A stretch of 64,000 bases of DNA, from contig NZ_PEIG01000006.1 of assembly GCF_002749975.1 (NCBI RefSeq), positions 62,001 to 126,000 on the forward strand. Direction: 5' to 3'. The DNA comes from Gloeocapsopsis sp. IPPAS B-1203 (GTDB lineage Bacteria; Cyanobacteriota; Cyanobacteriia; Cyanobacteriales; Chroococcidiopsidaceae). The notes beneath the pieces were generated by a model that saw only the letters and a program-made list of their open reading frames with translations, was not told the origin of the DNA and did not search any database. The translations under genes and the position numbers were made by a program. Numbering within the stretch: the stretch's first letter is position 1; each line of letters begins with the position of its first letter. This document shows, piece by piece, positions 17,761 through 27,082 of this stretch.

Positions 17761-19575
17761 ATGGCAAATTTGCGCGATATCCTCAATTACTATAAAGATT
17801 ATCGAGCGATCGCAATTTTTAGTATTGCGGCAGCTAGCGTGTTTGAAATTATCGATCTGATTGTGCCGTATGCGATCGGACAAATTTTAAATGTACTCTC
17901 AAATCAACCTGTAGATGGAATTGTCCAAAGTGCGATCGCAACTATTTCCCAGATAACGCGATCGCCTGTCAATCAGTGGTTTTCGTTAGCAGTACTATTA
18001 GGTTTAGTCTTCTTAGTGACTGTAGTACGCGCACCACTACAAGTTTGGTTAAGCTGGTGGTTTCATTGGGATATTGCCTTGCGTACCCGTCGCGATCATG
18101 CCCAAAAAACACTAGAAAAAATCCTCACACTACCACTAGAGTTTTATGATGAAAATAATCCTGGAAGAATTGCAGGACGAGTAGCAAGAGGACTCGAAAA
18201 TCACACTTGGACTTATCCTGAAATTGCCGGACAATTGATTCCTAAGTTATTGAGAGTCTTAGGCATTTTCCTGATTATTTGGTTTATTGAGTGGCGGATT
18301 GCGTTGTTGTTTCTCGTATCCTTCATCTTCATTCTCAGTTTTAGTCTGAAAGACTTAAAGCAGTTGATGGATCAAGAACGACGGCTAGATCGGTATATGG
18401 AAAATACCCAAAGTCGTACCTCGGAGATTGTTACCAATATCAAAACTGTCAAAGCTTTTGCCACCGAAGCCGCAGAGTTAAAACGCCAACGACAACGCTT
18501 AGATCGCGAACTGCAAGTCGTTATTTATCGCATTCACTTGGGTTACATCAAGTTATCAACTTGGCAAAGAACTATCGTTCAGTTTTGTGTTTTTGCCGTG
18601 TTAGGTTTAGCACTTGCAGCTACTTTAGGAGGACAAATTTCTATTGGACATTTTGTTACGACCTTAACGATTTCTAGCATGGCATATGCCGAACTCGAAC
18701 CAATCAGTAACTTAGCAGAGATTTTTGCACGCCGTTATGCTTCCATGCTGCGTTTTCATGAGTTTATGCAGCAACCAACAGGAAAAGATGCAGCAAGTTT
18801 AGTTACATCTTCAAAGATAGGGACGTATGACTTTACAGGTAAAATCGAGTTTTCTCACCTGACTTTTGGTTATGACCCCGATCGCCCAGTTCTCAAAGAT
18901 ATTAACTTGTTAATTGAACCTTATCAAACTGTGGCACTTGTTGGACGTTCAGGTTCGGGTAAATCGACTTTAGTGAAACTACTGTTTCGTTATTTTGAAC
19001 CGAATCAAGGTCAAATTCTAATTGATGGTCAAGATATTCACGATCTAGATGTTGCTGGATATCGCCGCCGCTTGGCAATTGTGCATCAAGAAGTTGATGT
19101 TTTTAATGGAACTTTGTTCGATAACTTAACTTATGGTAATCCTCACGTCAGTTTCGCACAGGTTGAAGAAGCTTGTCGGATTGCGAGATTAGATGAAGTC
19201 ATTCAACAAATGCCACAAGGATACAACACAGTAGTTGGTGAAAGGGGTTTGCGGTTATCAGGTGGACAAAGACAAAGACTCGGAATTGCGCGATCGCTAT
19301 TAGTCGATCCTGATGTTTTGATATTTGATGAAGCCACCTCAAGTCTGGATTACGAATCGGAACGTTCGATTCAACTTGCCATGCGCTCAATTTTGGGTAC
19401 GCGGACTACAATCATTATTGCTCACCGTCTCAGTACTGTACGCGAAGCGGATAAAATCGTTGTTCTCGACCAAGGTAAGATTGTTGAAGTCGGCAGTCAC
19501 GATGAATTACTGCATCAAAAAGGTCTTTACCGTCGTCTGCACTCACTGCAAGAAACTGGTGAACTTTTGAGCTAA
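17761..19575 (+). CDS. ABC exporter, fused membrane and ATPase domains
   Basis: Residues 1-335 hold six membrane helices of a type-I exporter, and residues 365-604 the ATPase: Walker A GRSGSGKST, the signature LSGGQRQR, and DVLIFDEATSSLD. Such half-transporters dimerise to export lipids, peptides or drugs across the cytoplasmic membrane; the MsbA/lipid type is the nearest description, without a defined substrate. It stands alone, downstream of a terminator and upstream of two tRNA genes. A second, distantly similar exporter is at 48017-49858. Confidence 0.93.
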   Translation: MANLRDILNYYKDYRAIAIFSIAAASVFEIIDLIVPYAIGQILNVLSNQPVDGIVQSAIATISQITRSPVNQWFSLAVLLGLVFLVTVVRAPLQVWLSWWFHWDIALRTRRDHAQKTLEKILTLPLEFYDENNPGRIAGRVARGLENHTWTYPEIAGQLIPKLLRVLGIFLIIWFIEWRIALLFLVSFIFILSFSLKDLKQLMDQERRLDRYMENTQSRTSEIVTNIKTVKAFATEAAELKRQRQRLDRELQVVIYRIHLGYIKLSTWQRTIVQFCVFAVLGLALAATLGGQISIGHFVTTLTISSMAYAELEPISNLAEIFARRYASMLRFHEFMQQPTGKDAASLVTSSKIGTYDFTGKIEFSHLTFGYDPDRPVLKDINLLIEPYQTVALVGRSGSGKSTLVKLLFRYFEPNQGQILIDGQDIHDLDVAGYRRRLAIVHQEVDVFNGTLFDNLTYGNPHVSFAQVEEACRIARLDEVIQQMPQGYNTVVGERGLRLSGGQRQRLGIARSLLVDPDVLIFDEATSSLDYESERSIQLAMRSILGTRTTIIIAHRLSTVREADKIVVLDQGKIVEVGSHDELLHQKGLYRRLHSLQETGELLS

Positions 19576-19600
19576 GTAGACGAGTATAAGTCAGGTAAAC

Positions 19601-19677
19601 GGTAATGGGTAATGGGTAATGGGGACTCTTTTCAATTACCAATCACCAATTACCAATTACCAGTTACCAATTACCAA
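19601..19677. repeat. Opposed GGTAAT(G) and ATTACC(A) repeat arrays
   Basis: Three GGTAATG units are followed, after a short unique part, by six ATTACCA-type units in the opposite sense. The arms are complementary and could fold into an imperfect long hairpin just after the ABC exporter gene. Confidence 0.7.
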
Positions 19678-19754
19678 GCTTTAAAGGCAAATAATTGTAA
19701 AAACGCTTTCTTTTTTCAAAAAGTTACGCTATCATAATAAATCGTGGGTTAAAA

Positions 19755-19837
19755 GGGTCGATGCCCGAGTGGTTAATGGGGGCGGACTGTAAATCCGCTG
19801 GTTTACACCTACGCTGGTTCAAATCCAGCTCGGCCCA
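19755..19837 (+). tRNA. tRNA-Tyr (GTA)
   Basis: The acceptor arms GGGTCGA and TCGGCCC pair with one G-T. The anticodon arm GCGGACTGTAAATCCGC carries GTA, a long variable arm is present as expected for bacterial tRNA-Tyr, and the T arm is GCTGGTTCAAATCCAGC. The 3' CCA is not fully encoded (ACC then T). Confidence 0.95.
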
Positions 19838-19848
19838 CCTCAAATTTT

Positions 19849-19920
19849 GCCCATGTAGCTCAGTGGTAGAGCACTTCATTGGTAATGAAGAGGTCACGAG
19901 TTCAATCCTCGTCATGGGCT
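19849..19920 (+). tRNA. tRNA-Thr (GGT)
   Basis: Acceptor arms GCCCATG and CATGGGC pair perfectly. The anticodon arm CTTCATTGGTAATGAAG carries GGT, and the T arm is CACGAGTTCAATCCTCGT. It lies 11 bases after tRNA-Tyr, the usual tandem order, and the CCA end is not encoded. Confidence 0.95.
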
Positions 19921-19995
19921 TTTAGGTTTTCTAAAAGCTCTCATAAGTTTAACTCGTCAAGTGTCCTCTTGGTGGTTGTTCAATAATGATGCTTT

Positions 19996-20078
19996 CGACT
20001 GAAGTCGGGGCTACTTAAGCAAAGTGTACCTTCGTACACTAAAGTAAGGTTTAAAGGTAAGTCCGCCTCCGTGGGCTT
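19996..20078. repeat. Multi-hairpin dispersed repeat
   Basis: CGACT-GA-AGTCG, then GGGGCTAC, then the perfect hairpin AGTGTAC-CTTC-GTACACT (20023-20040), then an 8-bp hairpin with G-T pairs and a CTCC loop (20059-20078). The order arm-GA-arm, GGCTAC, tetraloop hairpin is shared with 17604-17652 and 60476-60521. Confidence 0.75.
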
Positions 20079-20162
20079 TGTTTAGTGCATTTTTTTCGAA
20101 GAAAGGTGCCGGAGGTATTAGAATTTTCTTAACTTTCTTAAACTCAATACTCAAAACTCTCC

Positions 20163-20927
20163 TCACCAAGGTAGACGACTGCCATCCCAAGAGAAAAACT
20201 GCCCGCTATCATTTGGTTGCAATCCCTCAATGACTTTCAAGAGTTGGGTTACACTCCGTTCGACAGAAAATAACTTGTCTGGGCTGACACTGCGCTGGAA
20301 GGGCTGAGACAAACGTGTATCGGTTGTGCCAGGATGAAGTACAACAACAAGAGTACGAGGGCTTTTGCGACTGTATTCGATTGCTGTGGTGCGTACGAAC
20401 ATATTCAAGGCTGCTTTTGAGGCGCGGTAGCCATACCAGCCCCCCAAGTGATTATCTCCGATGCTACCAACCTTAGCAGAAATACAAGCAAACACACTGC
20501 GATCGCCGTGCTTGAGTAATGGTAGTACGTGTTTAGCAAGCAGCACCGCGCCGATACTATTAACTTGAAAATAGCGTAGCAAATGTTCAGCACGAATTTG
20601 CTGTAAACTTTTTTCTGGTTGAATGCTGCCTTCATGGAGAAAACCGACGCAGTAGAGTACAAGATGTAGTTTGTTAACTTGATGCTTGATTTGAGCTATA
20701 CCTTGGGTAATTTGCAATTCATCGGTGATGTCCATTGAGATTAAACTGAGGCGTTGCGGATGTTGTTCTTGGAGTGTCGTTAATTCTGCACTCGCTAAAT
20801 TACGATAGGTAGCATAAACTCGTCCTACGCGATCGCCTTGCAATAGATTTTGCACAAATCCTAGTCCAATTCCTCGATTTGCACCAACAACCAGCACGTT
20901 AACTGATTCGCTTTCAAACACAGACAT
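20163..20927 (-). CDS. Short-chain dehydrogenase/reductase
   Basis: A 254-residue classical SDR. The dinucleotide-binding turn is GANRGIG (residues 15-21) and the catalytic set is Ser150, Tyr167 and Lys171 (YRASK). It most resembles the C-factor/CsgA-like group of SDRs; the substrate is unknown. The long loop after the active site and the ending FFSWDGSRLPW fit that group. It stands alone, divergent from the large sensor kinase gene with 242 bases between them. Confidence 0.88.
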   Translation of the reverse strand: MSVFESESVNVLVVGANRGIGLGFVQNLLQGDRVGRVYATYRNLASAELTTLQEQHPQRLSLISMDITDELQITQGIAQIKHQVNKLHLVLYCVGFLHEGSIQPEKSLQQIRAEHLLRYFQVNSIGAVLLAKHVLPLLKHGDRSVFACISAKVGSIGDNHLGGWYGYRASKAALNMFVRTTAIEYSRKSPRTLVVVLHPGTTDTRLSQPFQRSVSPDKLFSVERSVTQLLKVIEGLQPNDSGQFFSWDGSRLPW

Positions 20928-21169
20928 TCTTCAATTTATTCTCCACTGCTTTCTGATCGTACACAGAGCACTGAAGTTTAATTCTGTAACGTTCTACTTA
21001 ATACAGAAACGTGAAGAGTGCGATCGCCAATAATATAAATCTCATAGTATTCAGCTATATGACTCCTGACAACCTGCTTGCTGCACAATCGCTTTAATTG
21101 AGGTAACGTGAAAATACCCTTTGAAAGCTGCCAATTTTGCACTGCATACTTCATAAGCGTTGAAAGAAT

Positions 21170-24100
21170 ATGAGCCTTGCGATCGCTGGTTATACACCGC
21201 TAGACATTATTTGCCAAAGTACAAACACGATTACCTATCGCGCTTATCGAGAGTTAGACCAAACCTCAGTTATTATTAAAACACTTAAAGCTGAGCAGCC
21301 ATCCATTGCAGAACTGACTTACTTAAAACACGAGTACAAAATTCTCCAAGAATTGAACATAAACGGACTGCTTAAACCACTGTCTTTGGAAAACTATCAA
21401 AATGGTTTAGCTTTAATCTGTGCAGATTTTGCTGGGGAATCTTTAGAGAAATTAATTACCCAACATTTTGAGTTAAAAGAATTTTTAGCGATCGCTATCC
21501 AAATAGTCACAACTGTTGCTGAATTGCACCAAAACAGCATCGTCCATAAAAATCTTCAGCCTTGCAATATCTTGGTTAACCACGACCAAATTCTCATTAT
21601 CGATCTTAGTCTTGCTTCACGCTTATCAAGAGAAAATCAAAGTATTCGTCACCCTCATTTACTTGAAGGTAATCTTGCGTATATATCACCTGAACAAACG
21701 GGAAGGATGAATCGCTCAATCGATTACCGAACCGACTTTTATTCTTTGGGTGTCATCTTTTATGAAATGCTGACAGGACAGCGACCTTTTCAAACAAATA
21801 ATTCCTTAGAACTCGTTCACTGCCATATTGCAAAAATAGCACTATCACCTAAAGAAATCAATCCTGAAATTCCTCAAGTTATTTCAGAGATAGTCATGAA
21901 GTTGTTAGCAAAAACCGCAGAAGAGCGCTACCAAAGTGCCTTAGGTTTAAAGGCTGACCTAGAAAATTGCCAAAGAATGCTACAGACACACAAAGAAATT
22001 TCTGACTTTGCTGCTGGAAAACTAGATTCATACAGTCAATTTCTGATTCCCCAAAAACTTTATGGTCGCGAACAAGAAGTTGATCTCTTAATTAACGCTT
22101 TTAAACGAGTCAGCCAGGGAGCAACTGAAATAATGTTAGTCAGTGGTTACTCTGGAATTGGTAAATCTTCTTTAGTTAATGAAGTTCATAAACCAATTGT
22201 TGCAGCACAGGGTTATTTTATTGCGGGAAAATTCGATCAGTTTAAGCGTAATATTCCTTATGCTTCTCTCATTCAAGCATTTCAAGAATTAATTCGACAG
22301 TTGCTTACAGAAAGTAGCCATGCAATTACCATATGGCAAACTAAACTTTTAACAGCGCTAGGTTCTAATGGTCAGATTATTATTGATGTCATTCCTGAAG
22401 TTGAACGCATTATTGGTACGCAACCAGCAGTTCCTATTTTAGGCTTAACTGAATCTCAAAACCGATTTAATCGAGTCTTTCAACAATTTATTTGCGTATT
22501 TACTCAGCCAGAACATCCACTAGTCATCTTTCTCGATGATTTGCAGTGGGCAGATTTAGCTTCTTTAAAACTAATTCAATTAATTGCTAGTAACCCAGAT
22601 AGTCAATATCTGTTGCTGATTGGTGCTTATCGCGATAACGAAGTTAGTGCAACACATCCATTAATGTCAACTTTGGAAGACATGCAACAAAGCGTGACAG
22701 TAAATAATATTGTTCTCCAACCTTTGCAAATCAAGCATGTTAACCAATTAGTGAGCGACACTCTCCGTAGTCATACAAGACAAGTAGCATCATTGGCTGA
22801 GTTAGTATTTCACAAAACCCAGGGAAATCCCTTTTTCTTAACTCAGCTACTCAAATCGCTTTATCAAGACAATCTCTTACGTTTTGATTTCAGTGAAGGT
22901 TGCTGGCAATGGAACATTGATCAACTGCAAGGTATTGCGATCGCCGACAATGTTGTCGAATTAATGGTTAGTCAAATTCAAAAATTATCGCCAAAGACGC
23001 AAAACGTTCTGAAGTTTGCTGCTTGTGTAGGAGATAAGTTTACTTTAGATGTTTTAGCTATTGTTAATGAACAATCTCCATCCAAAACAGCTATCGATTT
23101 GTGGGAAGCACTACAAGCTGGTTTCATTCTGCCACTTTCCGAAACTTACAAAATTCCCTTGGCACTCGATCTCAACTCAGTAGCACAATTTGAATCATTA
23201 AAAATTAGCTATAAATTCTTACATGACCGCGTACAACAAGCAGCTTACTTGCTTATTCCAGAGTCACAAAAAAAACTAACTCACTTAAAAATTGGTCAAT
23301 TATTATTACAGAATACCAAAGTTGAAGAACGTGAAGACAATATTTTTTCTTTAGTGAATCAACTCAATTATGGTGCTGACTTACTTACCACTGAATCAGA
23401 AAAATATGAGCTAGCCCAACTGAATCTTATTGCAGGTCGCAAAGCAAAAATAGCAACGGCATATGACTCAGCAACACAATATCTCAATGTAGGATTAGGG
23501 TTATTAATAGTTAATAGCTGGCTTCATCATTACGAAATCACACTAGCACTTCATGAATTAGCAGCAGAAACAGCTTATCTTAACGGCAATTTTGAGCAAA
23601 TGGAGAAATGGGCAACAGATGTTCTTCAACATGCAAATACTGATATTGACAAGATGAAAGTCTATGAAGTTAAAATTCAAGCTTGCATGGCGCAAGTTAA
23701 ACAACTCGAAGCTGTCAAAATTGGATTACAAGCACTGGAGCTACTAGGGATAAAGTTGATAGAGGAGCCTAGCCTTTCAGATATTCAGCAAACATTAAAT
23801 CAAACAGCCAGCAACCTAACTGGAAAGAATATCGAAGATTTGATCGATCTACCTGTGATGACAGAGGTAGACAAGCTAGTAGCCATACGTATGCTCACAA
23901 GTGTAGGTTCTCCTACCTATCAAGCTGCACCTGCACTGTTTCCGCTAATTGTGTGCGAACAAGTGAATTTATCACTTAAATATGGCAATGCACCTTTTTC
24001 TGCTTATGGATATGCCTGTTATGGTGTCATTTTAAACGGAGTTGTTCAAGATATTGAGTCAGCTTACAAGTTTGGCAAGTTAGCTTTCAGTTTAGTTGAA

Positions 24101-27076
24101 AAGTTTAATGCTATAGAACTCAAGGCAAGTGTATTCTTTGTTGCTGGAGCGTGTACAATTCATGGAAAAGTTCATGCTAGGGAAACTTTACCGCTTTTAC
24201 TTGATGGATATCAAAGCGGGCTAGAAAATGGTCATTTTGAATATGGTGGCTATGCTGGAATGCAAAAAAGTCAATATTCTTACCTGATTGGTCAAGAATT
24301 GACAAGACTTGAACAAGAAATGGCAACTACTAGTAGTACTTTGGCTCAACTTAAACAAGAAAATGCCTTAAGTTGGAATCAAATTTTTCAGCAAGCAATT
24401 CTTAATCTGTTAGATTCATCTGAAAACCATTGCTATCTACTTGGCAAAGCATACAACGAGCAGCAATCACTACCACTGCTCGAAAAGGCAAATGACCGAA
24501 CTGGATTACATTATTTTTATTTAAATAAGCTCATTCTTTGTTATTTATTTAGAAAATACGATCGCGCATTCGTCAATGCTGTTCGCGCTGAAGAATATTT
24601 AGACGGGGTAAAAGCATTTCTTGTTGTACCAGTATTCCATTTCTACGATTCTTTAACACAATTAGCGCTATATTCATCAGCACCTCCTACACAGCAAGAA
24701 CACCTTTTGCATAGAGTAGAGAACAATCAAGAAAAGATGCAAAAATGGGCAAACCACGCCCCCATGAATTTTCAACATAAATATGAGTTAGTAGAAGCAG
24801 AGAAAGCACGGGTATTAAGTCAACATTGGCAAGCGATGGAGTATTACGATCGCGCGATCGCCCAAGCCAAAGAGCAAGGTTATCTGCAAGAAGAAGCTTT
24901 AGCAAATGAATTAGCTGCAGAATTTTATTTTTCCCAAGGTAGAAACAAAGTTGCCCAAGTTTATTTAGTTGAGGCTTACTACGGCTATCTACGTTGGGGA
25001 GCAACTGCAAAAGTTAAAGATCTCGCAACTCGATATCCTCACATTCTGGCACAAACGAAGCAAGGCAACAGTGAAGAGGGATCAAGAAACCTAGATTTAG
25101 CAACAGTAATCAAAGCCTCGCAAGCGCTTTCAGGAGAAATTGTCTTAAACAACTTACTCACAAAGCTGATCCAAATTGTGCTGGAGAATGCAGGTGCTCA
25201 AAAGGGCTTTTTACTTTTAGATCAAGCAGGAGAACTTGTGATTAAAGCATCTGGAGGCGTCGTTGATGAAACAGTAAGCGACGATCGCCTACTTCCTATC
25301 TCCGTAATTAATTATGTTGCCAGAACTCAAGAAGCGATCGTTCTTAATCATGCAGCAACAGAAGAAATCTTCTCTAGCGATCTTTACATTATTGAACGCA
25401 AACCAAAATCGGTTTTATGCACGCCCATTCTCCACCAAGGTCGATTAACAGGTGTTCTTTATTTAGAGAACAATCTAACAGTAGGAGCTTTTACGCGCGA
25501 TCGCCTAGAAGTTTTACAACTTTTAGCAGCGCAAGCAGCTATCTCAATTGAAAACGCTCGTCTCTACGAAGATCTGGAAAACTACAACAGAACACTAGAA
25601 GCAAAAGTAACAGAACGAACCCTAGAGTTACAAGATAAGAATTCACAACTGCAACAAGAAATTCGCGAACGCCAACGAGCCGAGGAAGTTGCTGAATCAG
25701 CGAATCGTGCCAAAAGTCAATTTCTCGCCAATATGAGCCACGAATTGCGCACGCCGCTCAATGGTATTTTGGGTTATGCTCAAATTCTCAAAAAAGAGAA
25801 AACCTTAACTGAGCAGCAAAAGAATGGTTTAGACATCATTCATCGCTGCGGCGAGCATCTCCTAATTCTGATCAACGATATTTTAGATTTGTCCAAAATT
25901 GAAGCTCAGAAAATGGAACTCGATCCCCATGATTTCCATTTTCCTTCGTTTTTAGAGGACATTGTAGCAATCTGCCAAATTCGTGCAGCACAAAAACAAA
26001 TTTCTTTAACAGCCGAATTACCATCAACACTTCCTCAATTTGTGCGAGCTGATGAAAAGCGACTGCGCCAAATATTGCTCAACTTATTAGGTAATGCGAT
26101 TAAGTTTACCGAGAAGGGTAGCGTGAATTTTCGAGTATGCGATCGCGATCGCATACTGTTATTTCAAGTCGCAGATTCAGGCGTTGGCATAGCAACAGAG
26201 CAATTGTCAGAAATCTTTTTGCCATTTCAGCAGGTAGGCGAACATCGCCGTCATACTGAAGGAACAGGCTTAGGTTTAGCCATCAGTCGGCAGTTAGTTC
26301 AAATGATGGGTAGTGACATAACAGTGCAGAGTACTTTAGGTCAAGGAAGTGTCTTTTCATTTGCATTAGATCTACCCAGGTGCCAATCGACTCAAGTTAT
26401 TAGCCCAGATGTTCGCCGAATTATTGGTTTTGAAAGCAACAAACGAAAAATTTTAGTCGTAGACGACAAGTCATCAAATCGTTCTGTGTTAGTCAATATG
26501 CTAGAGCCACTAGGGTTTGAAGTTGTAGAAGCTACAGACGGTTTAGATTGTCTTACCAAAGTTCAAAGTTTCAAACCTGATTGTATCTTTATAGACTTAG
26601 TGATGCCTGCAATGGATGGTTTTGAAACGACTCGTCAGTTAAGGACATTACCCGATCTCGCAGATGTTGTTGTCATTGCTATTTCAGCAAGTGTCTTTGA
26701 ATTTGATCAACAGCAAAGCCAATCAGTAGGTTGTGACGATTTTCTCTCTAAGCCAATTCGAGAGGCAGAGTTGTTAGAAAAATTAAAAATTTATTTGGGT
26801 TTAAATTGGGTGTATGAAGAAGAAACCACAGCGCAAGATATAGATAATTCACAACAGCGAGCGCAAGCAGACATTATTCCTCCTCCAGCAGAGGAAATAG
26901 CAGCCTTACTTGATTTGGCAATGATGGGCGATCTTAAAAGTATTCTTGAACAAACCGCTAAAATCGAAGCATTGGATCGGCGATATCTAGCATTTGCCCT
27001 CCATCTCCGTCAACTTGCCAAGAGTTACAAAGAAAGACAAATTTTGGAGTTTGTCAAAAAATATGCAGGGGTTTAA
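21170..27076 (+). CDS. HstK-type hybrid sensor: kinase-like, ATPase, GAF, histidine kinase, receiver
   Basis: A 1968-residue multidomain cytosolic signalling protein. Domains in order: a Ser/Thr-kinase-like domain (about 8-270), an AAA/STAND-like ATPase with Walker [10 protein letters not shown] (near 326) and Walker [10 protein letters not shown] (near 455), a long helical repeat region (about 740-1290), a GAF domain (about 1305-1470), a coiled coil, a HisKA domain with His1524 ([11 protein letters not shown]), a HATPase domain with GTGLGLAIS, and a receiver with Asp1809. The kinase-like part keeps Lys37, but the catalytic loop reads HKNLQPCN (residues 126-133), so Asp is Asn and the next Lys is Gln, and DFG is DLS; phosphotransfer by it is doubtful. 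A second sensor kinase follows after six bases. Confidence 0.93.
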   Translation: MSLAIAGYTPLDIICQSTNTITYRAYRELDQTSVIIKTLKAEQPSIAELTYLKHEYKILQELNINGLLKPLSLENYQNGLALICADFAGESLEKLITQHFELKEFLAIAIQIVTTVAELHQNSIVHKNLQPCNILVNHDQILIIDLSLASRLSRENQSIRHPHLLEGNLAYISPEQTGRMNRSIDYRTDFYSLGVIFYEMLTGQRPFQTNNSLELVHCHIAKIALSPKEINPEIPQVISEIVMKLLAKTAEERYQSALGLKADLENCQRMLQTHKEISDFAAGKLDSYSQFLIPQKLYGREQEVDLLINAFKRVSQGATEIMLVSGYSGIGKSSLVNEVHKPIVAAQGYFIAGKFDQFKRNIPYASLIQAFQELIRQLLTESSHAITIWQTKLLTALGSNGQIIIDVIPEVERIIGTQPAVPILGLTESQNRFNRVFQQFICVFTQPEHPLVIFLDDLQWADLASLKLIQLIASNPDSQYLLLIGAYRDNEVSATHPLMSTLEDMQQSVTVNNIVLQPLQIKHVNQLVSDTLRSHTRQVASLAELVFHKTQGNPFFLTQLLKSLYQDNLLRFDFSEGCWQWNIDQLQGIAIADNVVELMVSQIQKLSPKTQNVLKFAACVGDKFTLDVLAIVNEQSPSKTAIDLWEALQAGFILPLSETYKIPLALDLNSVAQFESLKISYKFLHDRVQQAAYLLIPESQKKLTHLKIGQLLLQNTKVEEREDNIFSLVNQLNYGADLLTTESEKYELAQLNLIAGRKAKIATAYDSATQYLNVGLGLLIVNSWLHHYEITLALHELAAETAYLNGNFEQMEKWATDVLQHANTDIDKMKVYEVKIQACMAQVKQLEAVKIGLQALELLGIKLIEEPSLSDIQQTLNQTASNLTGKNIEDLIDLPVMTEVDKLVAIRMLTSVGSPTYQAAPALFPLIVCEQVNLSLKYGNAPFSAYGYACYGVILNGVVQDIESAYKFGKLAFSLVEKFNAIELKASVFFVAGACTIHGKVHARETLPLLLDGYQSGLENGHFEYGGYAGMQKSQYSYLIGQELTRLEQEMATTSSTLAQLKQENALSWNQIFQQAILNLLDSSENHCYLLGKAYNEQQSLPLLEKANDRTGLHYFYLNKLILCYLFRKYDRAFVNAVRAEEYLDGVKAFLVVPVFHFYDSLTQLALYSSAPPTQQEHLLHRVENNQEKMQKWANHAPMNFQHKYELVEAEKARVLSQHWQAMEYYDRAIAQAKEQGYLQEEALANELAAEFYFSQGRNKVAQVYLVEAYYGYLRWGATAKVKDLATRYPHILAQTKQGNSEEGSRNLDLATVIKASQALSGEIVLNNLLTKLIQIVLENAGAQKGFLLLDQAGELVIKASGGVVDETVSDDRLLPISVINYVARTQEAIVLNHAATEEIFSSDLYIIERKPKSVLCTPILHQGRLTGVLYLENNLTVGAFTRDRLEVLQLLAAQAAISIENARLYEDLENYNRTLEAKVTERTLELQDKNSQLQQEIRERQRAEEVAESANRAKSQFLANMSHELRTPLNGILGYAQILKKEKTLTEQQKNGLDIIHRCGEHLLILINDILDLSKIEAQKMELDPHDFHFPSFLEDIVAICQIRAAQKQISLTAELPSTLPQFVRADEKRLRQILLNLLGNAIKFTEKGSVNFRVCDRDRILLFQVADSGVGIATEQLSEIFLPFQQVGEHRRHTEGTGLGLAISRQLVQMMGSDITVQSTLGQGSVFSFALDLPRCQSTQVISPDVRRIIGFESNKRKILVVDDKSSNRSVLVNMLEPLGFEVVEATDGLDCLTKVQSFKPDCIFIDLVMPAMDGFETTRQLRTLPDLADVVVIAISASVFEFDQQQSQSVGCDDFLSKPIREAELLEKLKIYLGLNWVYEEETTAQDIDNSQQRAQADIIPPPAEEIAALLDLAMMGDLKSILEQTAKIEALDRRYLAFALHLRQLAKSYKERQILEFVKKYAGV

Positions 27077-27082
27077 ATAAGG

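Noticed and set aside
19601-19677. Possible CRISPR array from the regular ATTACCA units
   Set aside because: Units are seven bases with no unique spacers; this is a short tandem repeat.
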